Positions 30,754 to 39,409 of a DNA stretch of 64,000 nt are shown one piece after another. Position numbers and translations under genes: made by a program. Numbering within the stretch: position 1 is the first letter of the stretch; each line of letters starts with the position of its first letter. The notes below the pieces were generated by a model. It worked only from the letters and a program-made list of their open reading frames with translations, had not been told where the DNA came from and ran no database searches. The DNA comes from Comamonas sp. B21-038. GTDB lineage: Bacteria > Pseudomonadota > Gammaproteobacteria > Burkholderiales > Burkholderiaceae_C. The stretch spans positions 1,302,001-1,366,000 of the forward strand of contig NZ_CP092462.1 of the NCBI RefSeq assembly GCF_022387135.1, given 5' to 3'.

Positions 30754-32274
30754 TTATTTGGCGGCGATGCCCAGCGCCTGCTTGAACTGGAAGGCGTACG
30801 GCGTCTTCTGCCAGGCCAGCACTTCCTCTTCCAGCAGATAGGCCGATTGGGGGAACTGCTCGGCCCAGCCTGCGGCCACCTTGAGCGACCATTTTTCGGT
30901 CTTGTCGCGCAGACAAACCTGGTCGAGCGCCGGGTCGCGGCGCGCATGGCACAGCAGGGTGGCCAGGCGCAGGCACAGCAGCTCCAACGCAAAATCGCGG
31001 TCTTGCAGAAAGGCCTCGACCTTGCGCAGCTTGCCATGTTGGGCCAGCACCAGCGCTGCCAGATGGGACAGCTCGGTCTGCGTAAAGCCGGGCACATCGC
31101 TGTGGCCCAGCACATAGGCGCCGTGGTGGTGGTAGTCGGTATGGGAGATCAGGCAACCGATCTCATGGAGCTGGCTGGCCCAGTCCAGCATCGGCGATTG
31201 CAGCTCTGCCGGCTCGGTCGCACCGGCGTAGCGGCGCGCCTGTTCGTACAAGGCTGCCGCAGTGCGCTGCACGCGGCCTGCCTGCGTGCGGTCCACCTGG
31301 TAGCGTTCCTTGAGCGCGGCAATCGTGCGGTGGCGGATATCGCTGAACTCCTCGTGCTGCACCATGTCGCGCAGCAGGCCCTGGCGCAGCGCGCCGCTGG
31401 CAATGCGCAGCTCCTGGATCTGCAGCAGGTCAAACACTGCGCAAAGCACGGTCACGCCGCCGCCAATGACTGCACGGCGCTCTTCCTTGAGGCCTTCCAG
31501 CCGCAGCTGGCTGGCGTTGCCCGCTGCCAACAATTGCTCGCACAGCCAGTGCAACTGCTCGCGCGTCACCACATCGGGGTGGCCGCCGTACAGTGCAAGC
31601 ACATCGGCAATGGCGTTGGCGGTGCCCGAGGTGCCATAGGCGCTGTCCCAACTGCCGGGCACAAAATGGTGGGCTGCTTCTTCCATGACGGCCTGGGCCG
31701 CAATCTGCGCGGTCTTCAGCGCTGATTTGCTGAACTCGCCTTGCGGAAAATAGCGCAGCGACCAGGCAACGCTGCCGACCGGAAACGAGGCGACACGCTG
31801 CGAGGTATAGCGCTGGCCCAGAATCAGCTCGGTGGAGCGGCCACCAATGTCGACGACCAGACGCCGCTCGTCGGACGGGGGCAGGGAATGGGCCGCGCCC
31901 TGGTAGATCAGGCGCGCTTCCTCGGGCCCGGAGATGATGCTGATCGGGTAACCCAGAATCTGGTTGGCACGCTGGATGAAGACGTCGCTGTTGCGCGCCT
32001 CGCGCAAGGTCTGCGTGGCTACGGCGCGCACATGTGCGGCGGGAAAGCCGGCCAGCCGCTCGGCAAAGCGCGCCAGGCAGTCCCAGCCGCGCTGCATTGC
32101 CTCGGCGGTCAACATGCCTTGCTCATCCAGCCCGGCGCCCTGGCGTACCATTTCCTTGAAATATTGCACGCGTTCAATATGGCCCGCTGCATAGCGGCCC
32201 ACTTCGAGGCGGAAACTATTGGATCCCAGATCCACGGCGGCAAGCAAGGTGCCATCAAGCATAAGTGTCGTCAT
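30754..32274 (-). CDS. ppx: Exopolyphosphatase (Ppx/GppA family)
   Basis: 506-residue Ppx/GppA phosphatase, releasing phosphate from polyphosphate chains or hydrolysing pppGpp. The ASKHA-fold motifs are AAVDLGSNSFRLEV at the N-terminus and VDIGGRSTELILG near residue 143; a C-terminal HD-like helical domain follows (from about 315, with the ASQLHEIGCLISHTDYHHH segment). Length favours Ppx over shorter GppA-only forms. The start could also be the next ATG at 32262. It is divergent from pstS and shares its 404-nt spacer, fitting a phosphate-linked role. Confidence 0.9.
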   Translation of the reverse strand: MTTLMLDGTLLAAVDLGSNSFRLEVGRYAAGHIERVQYFKEMVRQGAGLDEQGMLTAEAMQRGWDCLARFAERLAGFPAAHVRAVATQTLREARNSDVFIQRANQILGYPISIISGPEEARLIYQGAAHSLPPSDERRLVVDIGGRSTELILGQRYTSQRVASFPVGSVAWSLRYFPQGEFSKSALKTAQIAAQAVMEEAAHHFVPGSWDSAYGTSGTANAIADVLALYGGHPDVVTREQLHWLCEQLLAAGNASQLRLEGLKEERRAVIGGGVTVLCAVFDLLQIQELRIASGALRQGLLRDMVQHEEFSDIRHRTIAALKERYQVDRTQAGRVQRTAAALYEQARRYAGATEPAELQSPMLDWASQLHEIGCLISHTDYHHHGAYVLGHSDVPGFTQTELSHLAALVLAQHGKLRKVEAFLQDRDFALELLCLRLATLLCHARRDPALDQVCLRDKTEKWSLKVAAGWAEQFPQSAYLLEEEVLAWQKTPYAFQFKQALGIAAK

Positions 32275-32533
32275 CTATCGGTTCTGCAGTCCAGGCAGGC
32301 AGCATAGCACCAGGGGACCGTCTGCAAGGGCTGCCATGGTCCGAACGAGGCCTCGGGCGATTCGCTGCATTGTCTTTCTTGCCCATAGTTCACGATGGAC
32401 TGCAAAAGGCGGCTTGCCTCTCATCCCGATCCGCGTCCATCCCGCTAGGCGATGGCTGTGTACGGGATCCCTCGGCTCCTGTACCTGCGTTGTACAGCGG
32501 CATGCTGACAAAACTTAAAAGTAAGTCTTTCGC

Positions 32534-32551
32534 GTGACTCTAATATGACAA
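32534..32551 (-). promoter_or_regulatory. Minus-strand PhoB box in the ppx/pstS spacer
   Basis: Read on the minus strand, TTGTCAT (6 of 7 match), a 4-nt AT-only spacer and GAGTCAC (5 of 7) follow the 11-nt repeat rule of Pho boxes. It points toward ppx, about 260 nt away. A TACTTT lies about 10 nt downstream on that strand as a weak -10. Confidence 0.5.
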
Positions 32552-32608
32552 TCCTGTGCGGCGTTGTTGTGTGACATCGACCTCCGTACGAGGCAAAGAT
32601 GACGAAAA

Positions 32609-32642
32609 ATGTCATATCAATGTCACATACCTTTTTTACAGT
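32609..32642 (+). promoter_or_regulatory. pstS: PhoB box and -10 of pstS
   Basis: ATGTCAT (32609-32615), spacer ATCA and ATGTCAC (32620-32626) form a near-consensus Pho box with 11-nt repeat spacing. Ten nt further is TACAGT at 32637-32642, the correct place for a -10 at a PhoB-activated promoter that lacks a normal -35. pstS starts 37 nt later. Confidence 0.85.
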
Positions 32643-32678
32643 TCACTCCATTGCGTTTCATCACCAACAGGAGTTTTC

Positions 32679-33716
32679 ATGAAAGTGTCCGCGATTCGAG
32701 TGCTGGTTGCCGGTCTGGTTGCCGCCGGTGCATTTGCCCAGGTTCACGCCCAGGAGGCTACCGGTGCCGGCGCAAGCTTCCCAGCGCCCCTGTATTCCAA
32801 GTGGGCCGCTGACTACAACAAGGCGACGGGCGTCAAGATCAACTACCAATCGGTGGGTTCGAGCGCAGGCATCAAGCAGATCGATGCCAAGACGGTGGAC
32901 TTTGGTGCCTCCGACATGCCTTTGAAGGACGAAGAGCTGGCACAAAAGGGTCTGGTGCAGTTCCCCACCGTGATCGGCGGCATTGTGCCCGTGGTCAACA
33001 TCAAGGGCATTGCGCCCGGTCAGCTCAAGCTCAACGGTCAGGTGCTGGGCGACATCTACCTGGGCAAGATCACCAAGTGGAATGACCCAGCGATCACCGC
33101 GCTGAACCCAGGCGTGGCTCTGCCAGACGCCACCATCGCTCCCGTGCGCCGTGCTGACGGCTCGGGCACGACCTTTGGCTTCACCAACTACCTGTCCAAG
33201 GTCAACACCGAGTGGAAGGAAAAAGTGGGTGAGGGCGCTGCCGTGAACTGGCCTACCGGTGCCGGTGGCAAGGGCAACGAAGGCGTGGCCGCGTATGTGG
33301 GCCGCCTGCCCAACTCCATCGGCTATGTCGAGTACGCCTACGTCAAGCAAAACAAGATGGTGTTCGCCCAGCTGCAAAACGCCGACGGCCACTTTGTCAG
33401 CCCGGAGAGCGCCAACTTCAAGGCCGCTGCTGCCGGTGCGGACTGGAACAAGAGCTTCTACCAGATTTTGAACAACCAGCCTGGCAAGGATGCATGGCCC
33501 ATCACCTCGGCGACCTTCATCCTGATGCGCAAGCTGCAGGAAAAGCCAGCCCAGGGCACCACTTCGCTGAAGTTCTTCGAGTGGGCCTATACCTCCGGTG
33601 ACGGCACGGCGGACGGCCTGGACTACGTGCCAATGCCTGCCAGCGTCAAGGACATCATCTACAAGTCCTGGGGCGAGATCAAGGACGCCAGCGGCAAGGC
33701 TGTGTTCGCGAAGTAA
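32679..33716 (+). CDS. pstS: Periplasmic phosphate-binding protein PstS
   Basis: 345-residue substrate-binding protein of the high-affinity phosphate importer. Signal peptide is about residues 1-24 (cleavage after VHA). The mature protein starts TGAGASFPAPLYSKW, with phosphate-contacting blocks VGSSAGIKQI, DFGASDMPLKDEEL and RADGSGTTFGFTNYL typical of PstS. The ATG at 32679 has CAGGAG upstream. It is first in pstSCAB-phoU-phoBR and downstream of a clear PhoB box. Confidence 0.97.
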   Translation: MKVSAIRVLVAGLVAAGAFAQVHAQEATGAGASFPAPLYSKWAADYNKATGVKINYQSVGSSAGIKQIDAKTVDFGASDMPLKDEELAQKGLVQFPTVIGGIVPVVNIKGIAPGQLKLNGQVLGDIYLGKITKWNDPAITALNPGVALPDATIAPVRRADGSGTTFGFTNYLSKVNTEWKEKVGEGAAVNWPTGAGGKGNEGVAAYVGRLPNSIGYVEYAYVKQNKMVFAQLQNADGHFVSPESANFKAAAAGADWNKSFYQILNNQPGKDAWPITSATFILMRKLQEKPAQGTTSLKFFEWAYTSGDGTADGLDYVPMPASVKDIIYKSWGEIKDASGKAVFAK

Positions 33717-33728
33717 GTCGAAAATAGG

Positions 33729-33757
33729 AGGGGCCGCTCGAGTAGCGGCCCTTTCCC
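33729..33757 (+). terminator. Hairpin between pstS and pstC (attenuator or mRNA processing)
   Basis: GGGCCGCT at 33731-33738 pairs with AGCGGCCC at 33744-33751 over loop CGAGT, extended by G-U and A-U pairs, then TTTCCC. Such a hairpin would let PstS be produced in excess over the permease subunits. Confidence 0.6.
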
Positions 33758-33764
33758 ACACTGA

Positions 33765-34802
33765 ATGGAATCACAAGTGTCGACATCCTTTCCTGTTCAA
33801 AACAAAACGGTTGCCGCCGGCAAAGCGCAGATGCAATCGAGCCAACCTCCATCGCGCAAGCCATGGCTTTCCAACTCCGTCGCTGACGGCTTTTTTGCGT
33901 TCCTGGCACGCGGTGCAGCGGTGCTGACCCTGGGTCTGCTGCTGGCCATCATGGTCTCGCTGATCGTTGGCGCCTGGCCAGCCATCCGCGAATACGGCAT
34001 CGGATTTTTCTTCAGCAGTGAATGGGATCCTGTCCAGAACCGCTATGGCGGTCTGGTGATGATCTACGGCACCTTGGCCACCTCGTTTATCGCGCTGCTG
34101 ATTGCAGTGCCTGTCAGCTTTGGCATTGCGCTGTTCCTGACCGAGCTGTCGCCCGTCTGGCTCAAGCGCCCGCTGGGTACCGCCATTGAACTGCTCGCTG
34201 CCGTGCCATCGATCGTCTACGGCATGTGGGGCCTGATGGTATTTGGCCCCTTGCTGGCCACCTATGTGCAGCAGCCGCTGCAAAACCTGTTTCAAGGCGT
34301 TCCTTATCTGGAAGCCTTTTTCTCCGGCCCGCCGGTCGGTATCGGTATTTTCTCGGCCGGTGTCATCCTGGCCATCATGGTCATCCCCTTCATTGCATCG
34401 GTGATGCGCGATGTGTTCGAGGTCACCCCTGCGCTGCTCAAGGAGTCGGCCTATGGCCTGGGCTCGACCACCTGGGAAGTGATGTGGAAGGTCGTGCTGC
34501 CCTACACCAAGACCGGTGTGTTCGGTGGCGTGATGCTGGGCCTGGGCCGCGCGCTGGGCGAGACCATGGCCGTCACGTTCGTGATCGGCAACATGAACCA
34601 GCTCAACTCGCTGTCGGTCTTCGAAGCGGCCAACAGCATCACCTCGGCCCTGGCCAACGAGTTCGCCGAGGCCGGTGAAGGCCTGCACCAGGCATCGCTG
34701 ATCTACCTGGGCCTGGCGCTGTTCTTCATTACATTCATCGTGCTGGCATGCTCCAAACTGCTGCTGAGCCGCCTGCAAAAGAACGAAGGAGCCCGCGCAT
34801 GA
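33765..34802 (+). CDS. pstC: Phosphate ABC transporter permease PstC
   Basis: 345-residue inner-membrane permease with about six helices. It forms the channel with PstA. The cytoplasmic coupling helix (EAA-like) is [22 protein letters not shown], followed by [18 protein letters not shown]. The N-terminal 45 residues are polar, with [21 protein letters not shown] as the first helix. The ATG at 33765 lacks a clear Shine-Dalgarno; a GTG at 33777 after TGGAA is an alternative. Its stop overlaps the pstA start. Confidence 0.95.
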   Translation: MESQVSTSFPVQNKTVAAGKAQMQSSQPPSRKPWLSNSVADGFFAFLARGAAVLTLGLLLAIMVSLIVGAWPAIREYGIGFFFSSEWDPVQNRYGGLVMIYGTLATSFIALLIAVPVSFGIALFLTELSPVWLKRPLGTAIELLAAVPSIVYGMWGLMVFGPLLATYVQQPLQNLFQGVPYLEAFFSGPPVGIGIFSAGVILAIMVIPFIASVMRDVFEVTPALLKESAYGLGSTTWEVMWKVVLPYTKTGVFGGVMLGLGRALGETMAVTFVIGNMNQLNSLSVFEAANSITSALANEFAEAGEGLHQASLIYLGLALFFITFIVLACSKLLLSRLQKNEGARA

Positions 34803-35680
34803 CCACCGGAGAAAGCTTGATCCAGGCCTCGGACCTGGCCGCCCAGCGCGCCGCCAAGTACCGCGTGCGCAACCGCGTCAACAAGATCGCCATCGCGCTG
34901 TCGCTGGCAGCCATGGCGTTCGGTGTGTTCTGGCTGGTCTGGATTTTGTGGGAAACCCTGCGCCTGGGCGTGGGCGGGCTGAGTGTGGCACTGCTCACCC
35001 AGATGACGCCTGCCCCCAATGAAATCGGCGGTATCGCCAACGCCATCTGGGGCTCGCTGGTGATGGTGACCTTGGCCACCTTCGTCGGCACGCCGATCGG
35101 CGTGATGGCCGGTATCTACCTGGCCGAGTACAACAAGACCGGCTGGCTCGCGTCGGTGACGCGCTTTGTCAACGACATTCTGCTGTCGGCGCCGTCCATC
35201 GTGATCGGTCTGTTTGTCTACACGATGATCGTCATCCGCTTCAAGAGCTTCTCCGGTTATGCCGGCGTGGTGGCGCTGGCGCTGATCGTGATTCCGGTGG
35301 TCATTCGCACCACCGAGAACATGCTGATCCTCGTGCCATCGAGCTTGCGCGAAGCCGCCTACGCGCTCGGTACGCCGAAGTGGAAGGTCATCAGCATGGT
35401 GACCCTGCGTGCAGCCCGCGCAGGGGTGATCACCGGTGTGCTGCTGGCCGTGGCCCGCATCGCCGGTGAAACCGCTCCGCTGCTGTTCACCGCCCTGAAC
35501 AACCAGTTCTGGAACACCGACCTGTCCAAGCCGATGGCGAGCCTGCCGGTCACCATCTTCAAGTTTGCGATGAGCCCTTATGAAAACTGGCAGCAACTGG
35601 CCTGGGCAGGCGTCTTCCTGATCACGCTGGCCGTGCTGGGTCTGAACATTCTTGCGCGCAGCATGGCGCGCCAAAAATAA
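34799..35680 (+). CDS. pstA: Phosphate ABC transporter permease PstA
   Basis: 293-residue partner permease of PstC with six predicted helices. The coupling motif is [21 protein letters not shown], followed by [15 protein letters not shown], a conserved PstA segment. The ATG at 34799 overlaps the pstC stop (ATGA), implying coupled translation. The frame is open upstream inside pstC but that part is a shadow. Confidence 0.96.
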   Translation: MTTGESLIQASDLAAQRAAKYRVRNRVNKIAIALSLAAMAFGVFWLVWILWETLRLGVGGLSVALLTQMTPAPNEIGGIANAIWGSLVMVTLATFVGTPIGVMAGIYLAEYNKTGWLASVTRFVNDILLSAPSIVIGLFVYTMIVIRFKSFSGYAGVVALALIVIPVVIRTTENMLILVPSSLREAAYALGTPKWKVISMVTLRAARAGVITGVLLAVARIAGETAPLLFTALNNQFWNTDLSKPMASLPVTIFKFAMSPYENWQQLAWAGVFLITLAVLGLNILARSMARQK

Positions 35681-35699
35681 GCATTCACAGGTGAACCCT

Positions 35700-36491
35700 A
35701 TGTTGACGAAAACCAATGCGGCAAATGCCAGTGCACTGAACTCCAAGATCTCGGTGCGGGACCTGAACTTCTACTACGGCAAATTCCACGCGCTCAAGAA
35801 CATCAACCTGGAAATCCCGGAAAACAAGGTGACGGCCTTCATCGGCCCATCGGGCTGCGGCAAGTCGACCTTGCTGCGCACCTTCAACCGCATGTTCGAG
35901 CTCTACCCCGAGCAGCGCGCCGAAGGCCAGATCGTGCTGGATGGCGAGAACCTGCTGACCAGCAAGCAGGACGTGGCGCTGATCCGCGCCAAGGTCGGCA
36001 TGGTCTTCCAAAAGCCCACGCCGTTCCCGATGTCCATCTACGACAACATCGCCTTTGGCGTGAAGCTGTTCGAAGACCTGGGCAAGAGCGACATGGAAGA
36101 GCGCGTGGAGTGGGCGCTGCGCAAGGCCGCACTGTGGACTGAGGTCAAGGACAAGCTGGGTCAAAGCGGATCGGGCCTGTCCGGTGGCCAGCAGCAGCGT
36201 CTGTGCATTGCCCGCGGCATTGCGATCAAGCCCGAGGTGCTGCTGCTTGACGAGCCCTGCTCGGCGCTCGATCCGATCTCGACCGCGAAGGTCGAGGAGC
36301 TGATTGCCGAGCTCAAGGACGACTACACCGTGGTGATCGTGACCCACAACATGCAGCAAGCCGCGCGTTGCAGCGACTTCACGGCCTACATGTACCTGGG
36401 CAGCCTGATGGAGTTCGGTGCGACCGAACAGATGTTCTTCAAGCCTCAGCGCAAGGAGACCGAAGACTACATCACCGGTCGCTTCGGCTGA
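35700..36491 (+). CDS. pstB: Phosphate ABC transporter ATP-binding protein PstB
   Basis: 263-residue ATPase driving phosphate import and signalling to PhoR via PhoU. Walker A is GPSGCGKST at residues 49-57; the signature [16 protein letters not shown] and Walker [13 protein letters not shown] follow, then the H-loop [12 protein letters not shown]. It ends with DYITGRFG, the PstB-type tail. The start ATG at 35700 lies 19 nt after pstA. Confidence 0.97.
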   Translation: MLTKTNAANASALNSKISVRDLNFYYGKFHALKNINLEIPENKVTAFIGPSGCGKSTLLRTFNRMFELYPEQRAEGQIVLDGENLLTSKQDVALIRAKVGMVFQKPTPFPMSIYDNIAFGVKLFEDLGKSDMEERVEWALRKAALWTEVKDKLGQSGSGLSGGQQQRLCIARGIAIKPEVLLLDEPCSALDPISTAKVEELIAELKDDYTVVIVTHNMQQAARCSDFTAYMYLGSLMEFGATEQMFFKPQRKETEDYITGRFG

Positions 36492-36534
36492 GCCGGCGCG
36501 GCGATGCCAACCCCAACAACGAAAAGGGCCTGAT

Positions 36535-37236
36535 ATGACAGAAAAGCACCTCTCATCGCAGTTCGACAGCGAGCTCAACAGCATCTCCTCACGCGTGATG
36601 GAACTGGGCGGTCTGGTCGAATCCCAGATCCAGCAGGCCATCTATGCGCTGTCGCAGTTCAGCACCGAGGCCGTCGCACGGGTGGAAGAGCAGGAAAAGC
36701 GCGTCAACCAGCTGGAAGTGGACATCGACTACGAGCTGTCGACGATCATTGCGCGCCGCCAGCCCACGGCCCGCGACCTGCGCCTGCTGATCGCGTTTTC
36801 CAAGGCCACGGCCAACCTCGAGCGCATGGGCGACGAAGCCCACAAGATGGCGCGCATGGTCGGCTCCATCATCGACAGCGGTGCGGCCCGCTCGCTGCCG
36901 ACGTCGGACCTGCGCGTGGCCGCCGAGCTGGCTTCGGGCCTGCTGCGCAAGACCTTGGACGCCTTTGCCCGCCTGGACACGGCAGCGGCCGTATCGATCC
37001 TCAAGGAGGACGACCTGATCGATGCCGAGTTCGATGGCTTTGTGCGCAAGCTAATCACCTACATGATGGAAGATCCGCGCAAGATCTCCCCGAGCCTGGA
37101 CCTCCTGTTCCTGGCCAAGGCCATCGAGCGCATCGGTGACCACTCCAAGAATGTGGCCGAGCTCATCATCTACCTGGTCAAGGGCATTGATGTGCGCCAC
37201 ACCACGATGGACGAAATTGAATCGAGTGTTTTGTAA
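36535..37236 (+). CDS. phoU: Phosphate signalling protein PhoU
   Basis: 233-residue helical protein that restrains Pst import and keeps PhoR in phosphatase mode when phosphate is high. Two three-helix repeats are visible, each with the metal-binding E/DxxxD pattern (ATANLERMGDEAHKMARM near residue 85 and AIERIGDHSKNVAELIIYL near the end). The ATG at 36535 gives MTEKHLSSQFDSEL. It lies 43 nt after pstB and 10 nt before phoB. Confidence 0.96.
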   Translation: MTEKHLSSQFDSELNSISSRVMELGGLVESQIQQAIYALSQFSTEAVARVEEQEKRVNQLEVDIDYELSTIIARRQPTARDLRLLIAFSKATANLERMGDEAHKMARMVGSIIDSGAARSLPTSDLRVAAELASGLLRKTLDAFARLDTAAAVSILKEDDLIDAEFDGFVRKLITYMMEDPRKISPSLDLLFLAKAIERIGDHSKNVAELIIYLVKGIDVRHTTMDEIESSVL

Positions 37237-37246
37237 AGCCTGAGTT

Positions 37247-37954
37247 ATGAAAAAACTGCCACGCGTACTCATTGTCGAAGACGAGCCCGCGATTGCCGAG
37301 CTGATCGCGGTGAACCTGCGGCACAACGGCTGCCTGCCCATCTGGGCAGAGGATGGTGATGCTGCACAGCGCGAACTGGACGCGGTGCTGCCCGATGTGA
37401 TCTTGCTGGACTGGATGCTGCCGGGCCAAAGCGGCCTGTCGCTGGCGCGCAAATGGCGTGCCGATGCGCGTGTCAAGGGCATTCCGATCATCATGCTGAC
37501 AGCGCGCGGCGATGAGCCCGACAAGATCGCCGGTCTCGATGCCGGTGCCGATGACTACATCACCAAGCCGTTCTCCACGCAGGAGTTGTTGGCCCGCATC
37601 CGTGCGGTGCTGCGCCGGCGCATTCCCGAGCAGGTCAACGACAGTGTGACGATTGGCGAGTTGGTGCTGGATGCGGCCACGCACCGCGTGACCTTCCAGG
37701 GTGAGCTGCTGAAGCTCGGTCCCACCGAGTTCAAGCTGCTGCACTTTCTGATGAAGCATGCCGAGCGTGTCCACTCGCGTTCGCAGTTGCTGGACAAGGT
37801 CTGGGGCGACCATGTGTTCATCGAGGAGCGCACCGTGGACGTCCACGTCAAGCGGCTGCGTGAGGCCCTGGGGGCTGCCAATGTGATGGTGGAGACCGTG
37901 CGCGGTGCCGGCTACCGTATCACCGGCCAGCCCCAGGCGCTGCAGCGCGCATAG
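37247..37954 (+). CDS. phoB: Phosphate regulon response regulator PhoB
   Basis: 235-residue OmpR-family regulator. Receiver domain: acidic pocket EDE (11-13), phosphorylated D55 in LLDWMLPG, T in MLTARGDE and K in YITKPFS. Winged-helix DNA-binding domain from about residue 130, with VHSRSQLLDKVWG and the recognition helix RTVDVHVKRLR. It would bind the Pho boxes described here. It is followed by a terminator that separates it from phoR. Confidence 0.96.
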   Translation: MKKLPRVLIVEDEPAIAELIAVNLRHNGCLPIWAEDGDAAQRELDAVLPDVILLDWMLPGQSGLSLARKWRADARVKGIPIIMLTARGDEPDKIAGLDAGADDYITKPFSTQELLARIRAVLRRRIPEQVNDSVTIGELVLDAATHRVTFQGELLKLGPTEFKLLHFLMKHAERVHSRSQLLDKVWGDHVFIEERTVDVHVKRLREALGAANVMVETVRGAGYRITGQPQALQRA

Positions 37955-38012
37955 CCTTGCACCGTGCCGGGGATGCGGAGATACTGCCGCATCCGGGCAC
38001 CTGGGGTTTCGT

Positions 38013-38045
38013 AGGCTGCGCTGGTCGCAGCTTTTTTTGTTTTTG
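38013..38045 (+). terminator. Intrinsic terminator between phoB and phoR
   Basis: GCTGCG at 38015-38020 pairs with CGCAGC at 38026-38031 over a 5-nt loop, followed by seven T and more T-rich sequence. It would end most pst-phoU-phoB transcripts before phoR. Confidence 0.75.
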
Positions 38046-38059
38046 AGCGTTAGGCTTGC

Positions 38060-39409
38060 ATGCTGTTTCGCATTGTCAGTTTTTTGGTGTTTCAGGCCCT
38101 GGGCGCAGCGCTGGGGTGGTGGCTGGGCCAGCTGCCCGGCGCGTTGTTGCTGGCCATCATTGGCGCATGGTGCTGGTTCCTGATCGATATGTGGCGGGCC
38201 AGCAAGGTGGTGGGCTGGCTGCGGCATGGGGATGTCGATGCGGCGCCCCAGTTGCTGGGCCAGTGGGGCGAGGCGGCCGACCGGGCGCGCCGGCTGGTGC
38301 GCCAGCTGCAGAAGAACGAGGCGCAGGCCGATGACCGGCTGCACCAGGTGCTGACGGCCATCCAGGCGTCACCCAACGGCGTGGTGCTGCTCGATGAGCA
38401 CAGCCATATCGAATGGTGCAACCAGACTGCATGCGACCACTTTGGCTTCAACCTGGAGCGTGACCACATGCAGGTGATTACCAACCTGGTGCGCGCGCCG
38501 GAATTCATCGGCTATTTCAACGCCAACAATTTCAGCAAGGATGTGGTGATGGTCAGCCCGGTCGTGCGTGCTGCCAGCCCGATGCGCATTTCGGTGCAGA
38601 TGTTTCCCTACGGCGGCAACCGCAAGCTGCTGCTGTCGCGCGATGTCACCTCCCTGGAGCTGGCCGATGCGATGCGGCGTGACTTCGTGGCCAATGTCTC
38701 CCATGAAATACGCACGCCGCTGACCGTGCTGACCGGCTTCATCGAGACCCTGCAGACCCTGCCGCTGAGCGCCGAAGAGCGCACCCAGTATCTGGGCTTG
38801 ATGTCCAACCAGGCCCACCGCATGCAGGGGCTTGTGGTCGATCTGCTGACCCTGTCACGCCTGGAAGGCAATCCGCCCCCCAGCCTCAACGAATGGGTCA
38901 GCGTCGGCAGCCTGCTCAAGCGCTGTGAGGAAGACGCCCATGGTCTGGCACGCATGATTGCCAAAGAGGGCGACAAGCCTTTGCAACTGTTCTTTCCAGA
39001 TGCGAACGCGGAGGCGGGCGACTATGAGTTGGCAGGCGCGGGCAACGAGCTGCAAAGCGCGCTGTCCAACCTGGTCAACAATGCCGTGCGCTACACGCCG
39101 GCGGGTGGCGAGATCCGGGTGCAGTTCAGCCGCCAGCCCGATGGCTCGGGCCGGGTCAGCGTCACCGACACCGGCCCTGGCATCGCGCCCGAGCATATCC
39201 CGCGCCTGACCGAGCGTTTCTACCGCCTGGACCGCAGCCGCTCGCGCGACACCGGGGGTACCGGCCTGGGCCTGGCGATTGTCAAGCATGTGCTGCAGCG
39301 CCATGGCGCGCAGCTGCAGATCCGCAGCACGATCGGCAAGGGTTCGGAATTCAGCGTAGTGTTTCCGCCGTCGCGCGTGCGCAAGCAGCTCGCAGAAGAG
39401 CTGGTTTAA
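38060..39409 (+). CDS. phoR: Phosphate regulon sensor histidine kinase PhoR
   Basis: 449-residue sensor kinase. Two close N-terminal membrane helices (residues 2-50) form a hairpin without a large periplasmic domain, as in PhoR. A PAS domain (about 90-190, with HIEWCNQTACDHFG) follows, then the DHp helix with the phosphorylated H215 in VSHEIRTPLTVL. The HATPase has N box NLVNNAVRYT, DTGPGIAPEHI and GGTGLGLAIVKH. Its last 4 bases overlap the end of the convergent MATE gene. Confidence 0.95.
   Translation: MLFRIVSFLVFQALGAALGWWLGQLPGALLLAIIGAWCWFLIDMWRASKVVGWLRHGDVDAAPQLLGQWGEAADRARRLVRQLQKNEAQADDRLHQVLTAIQASPNGVVLLDEHSHIEWCNQTACDHFGFNLERDHMQVITNLVRAPEFIGYFNANNFSKDVVMVSPVVRAASPMRISVQMFPYGGNRKLLLSRDVTSLELADAMRRDFVANVSHEIRTPLTVLTGFIETLQTLPLSAEERTQYLGLMSNQAHRMQGLVVDLLTLSRLEGNPPPSLNEWVSVGSLLKRCEEDAHGLARMIAKEGDKPLQLFFPDANAEAGDYELAGAGNELQSALSNLVNNAVRYTPAGGEIRVQFSRQPDGSGRVSVTDTGPGIAPEHIPRLTERFYRLDRSRSRDTGGTGLGLAIVKHVLQRHGAQLQIRSTIGKGSEFSVVFPPSRVRKQLAEELV

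Larger units (their letters stand above)
32275..32678. other. Divergent ppx/pstS intergenic region
   Basis: 404 nt with no convincing gene. The half near pstS is AT-rich and holds two oppositely oriented PhoB-box-like sites (32534-32551 and 32609-32626). The half near ppx is GC-rich and featureless to me; it would be a long 5' untranslated leader for ppx if its promoter lies at the inverted box. Confidence 0.6.
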
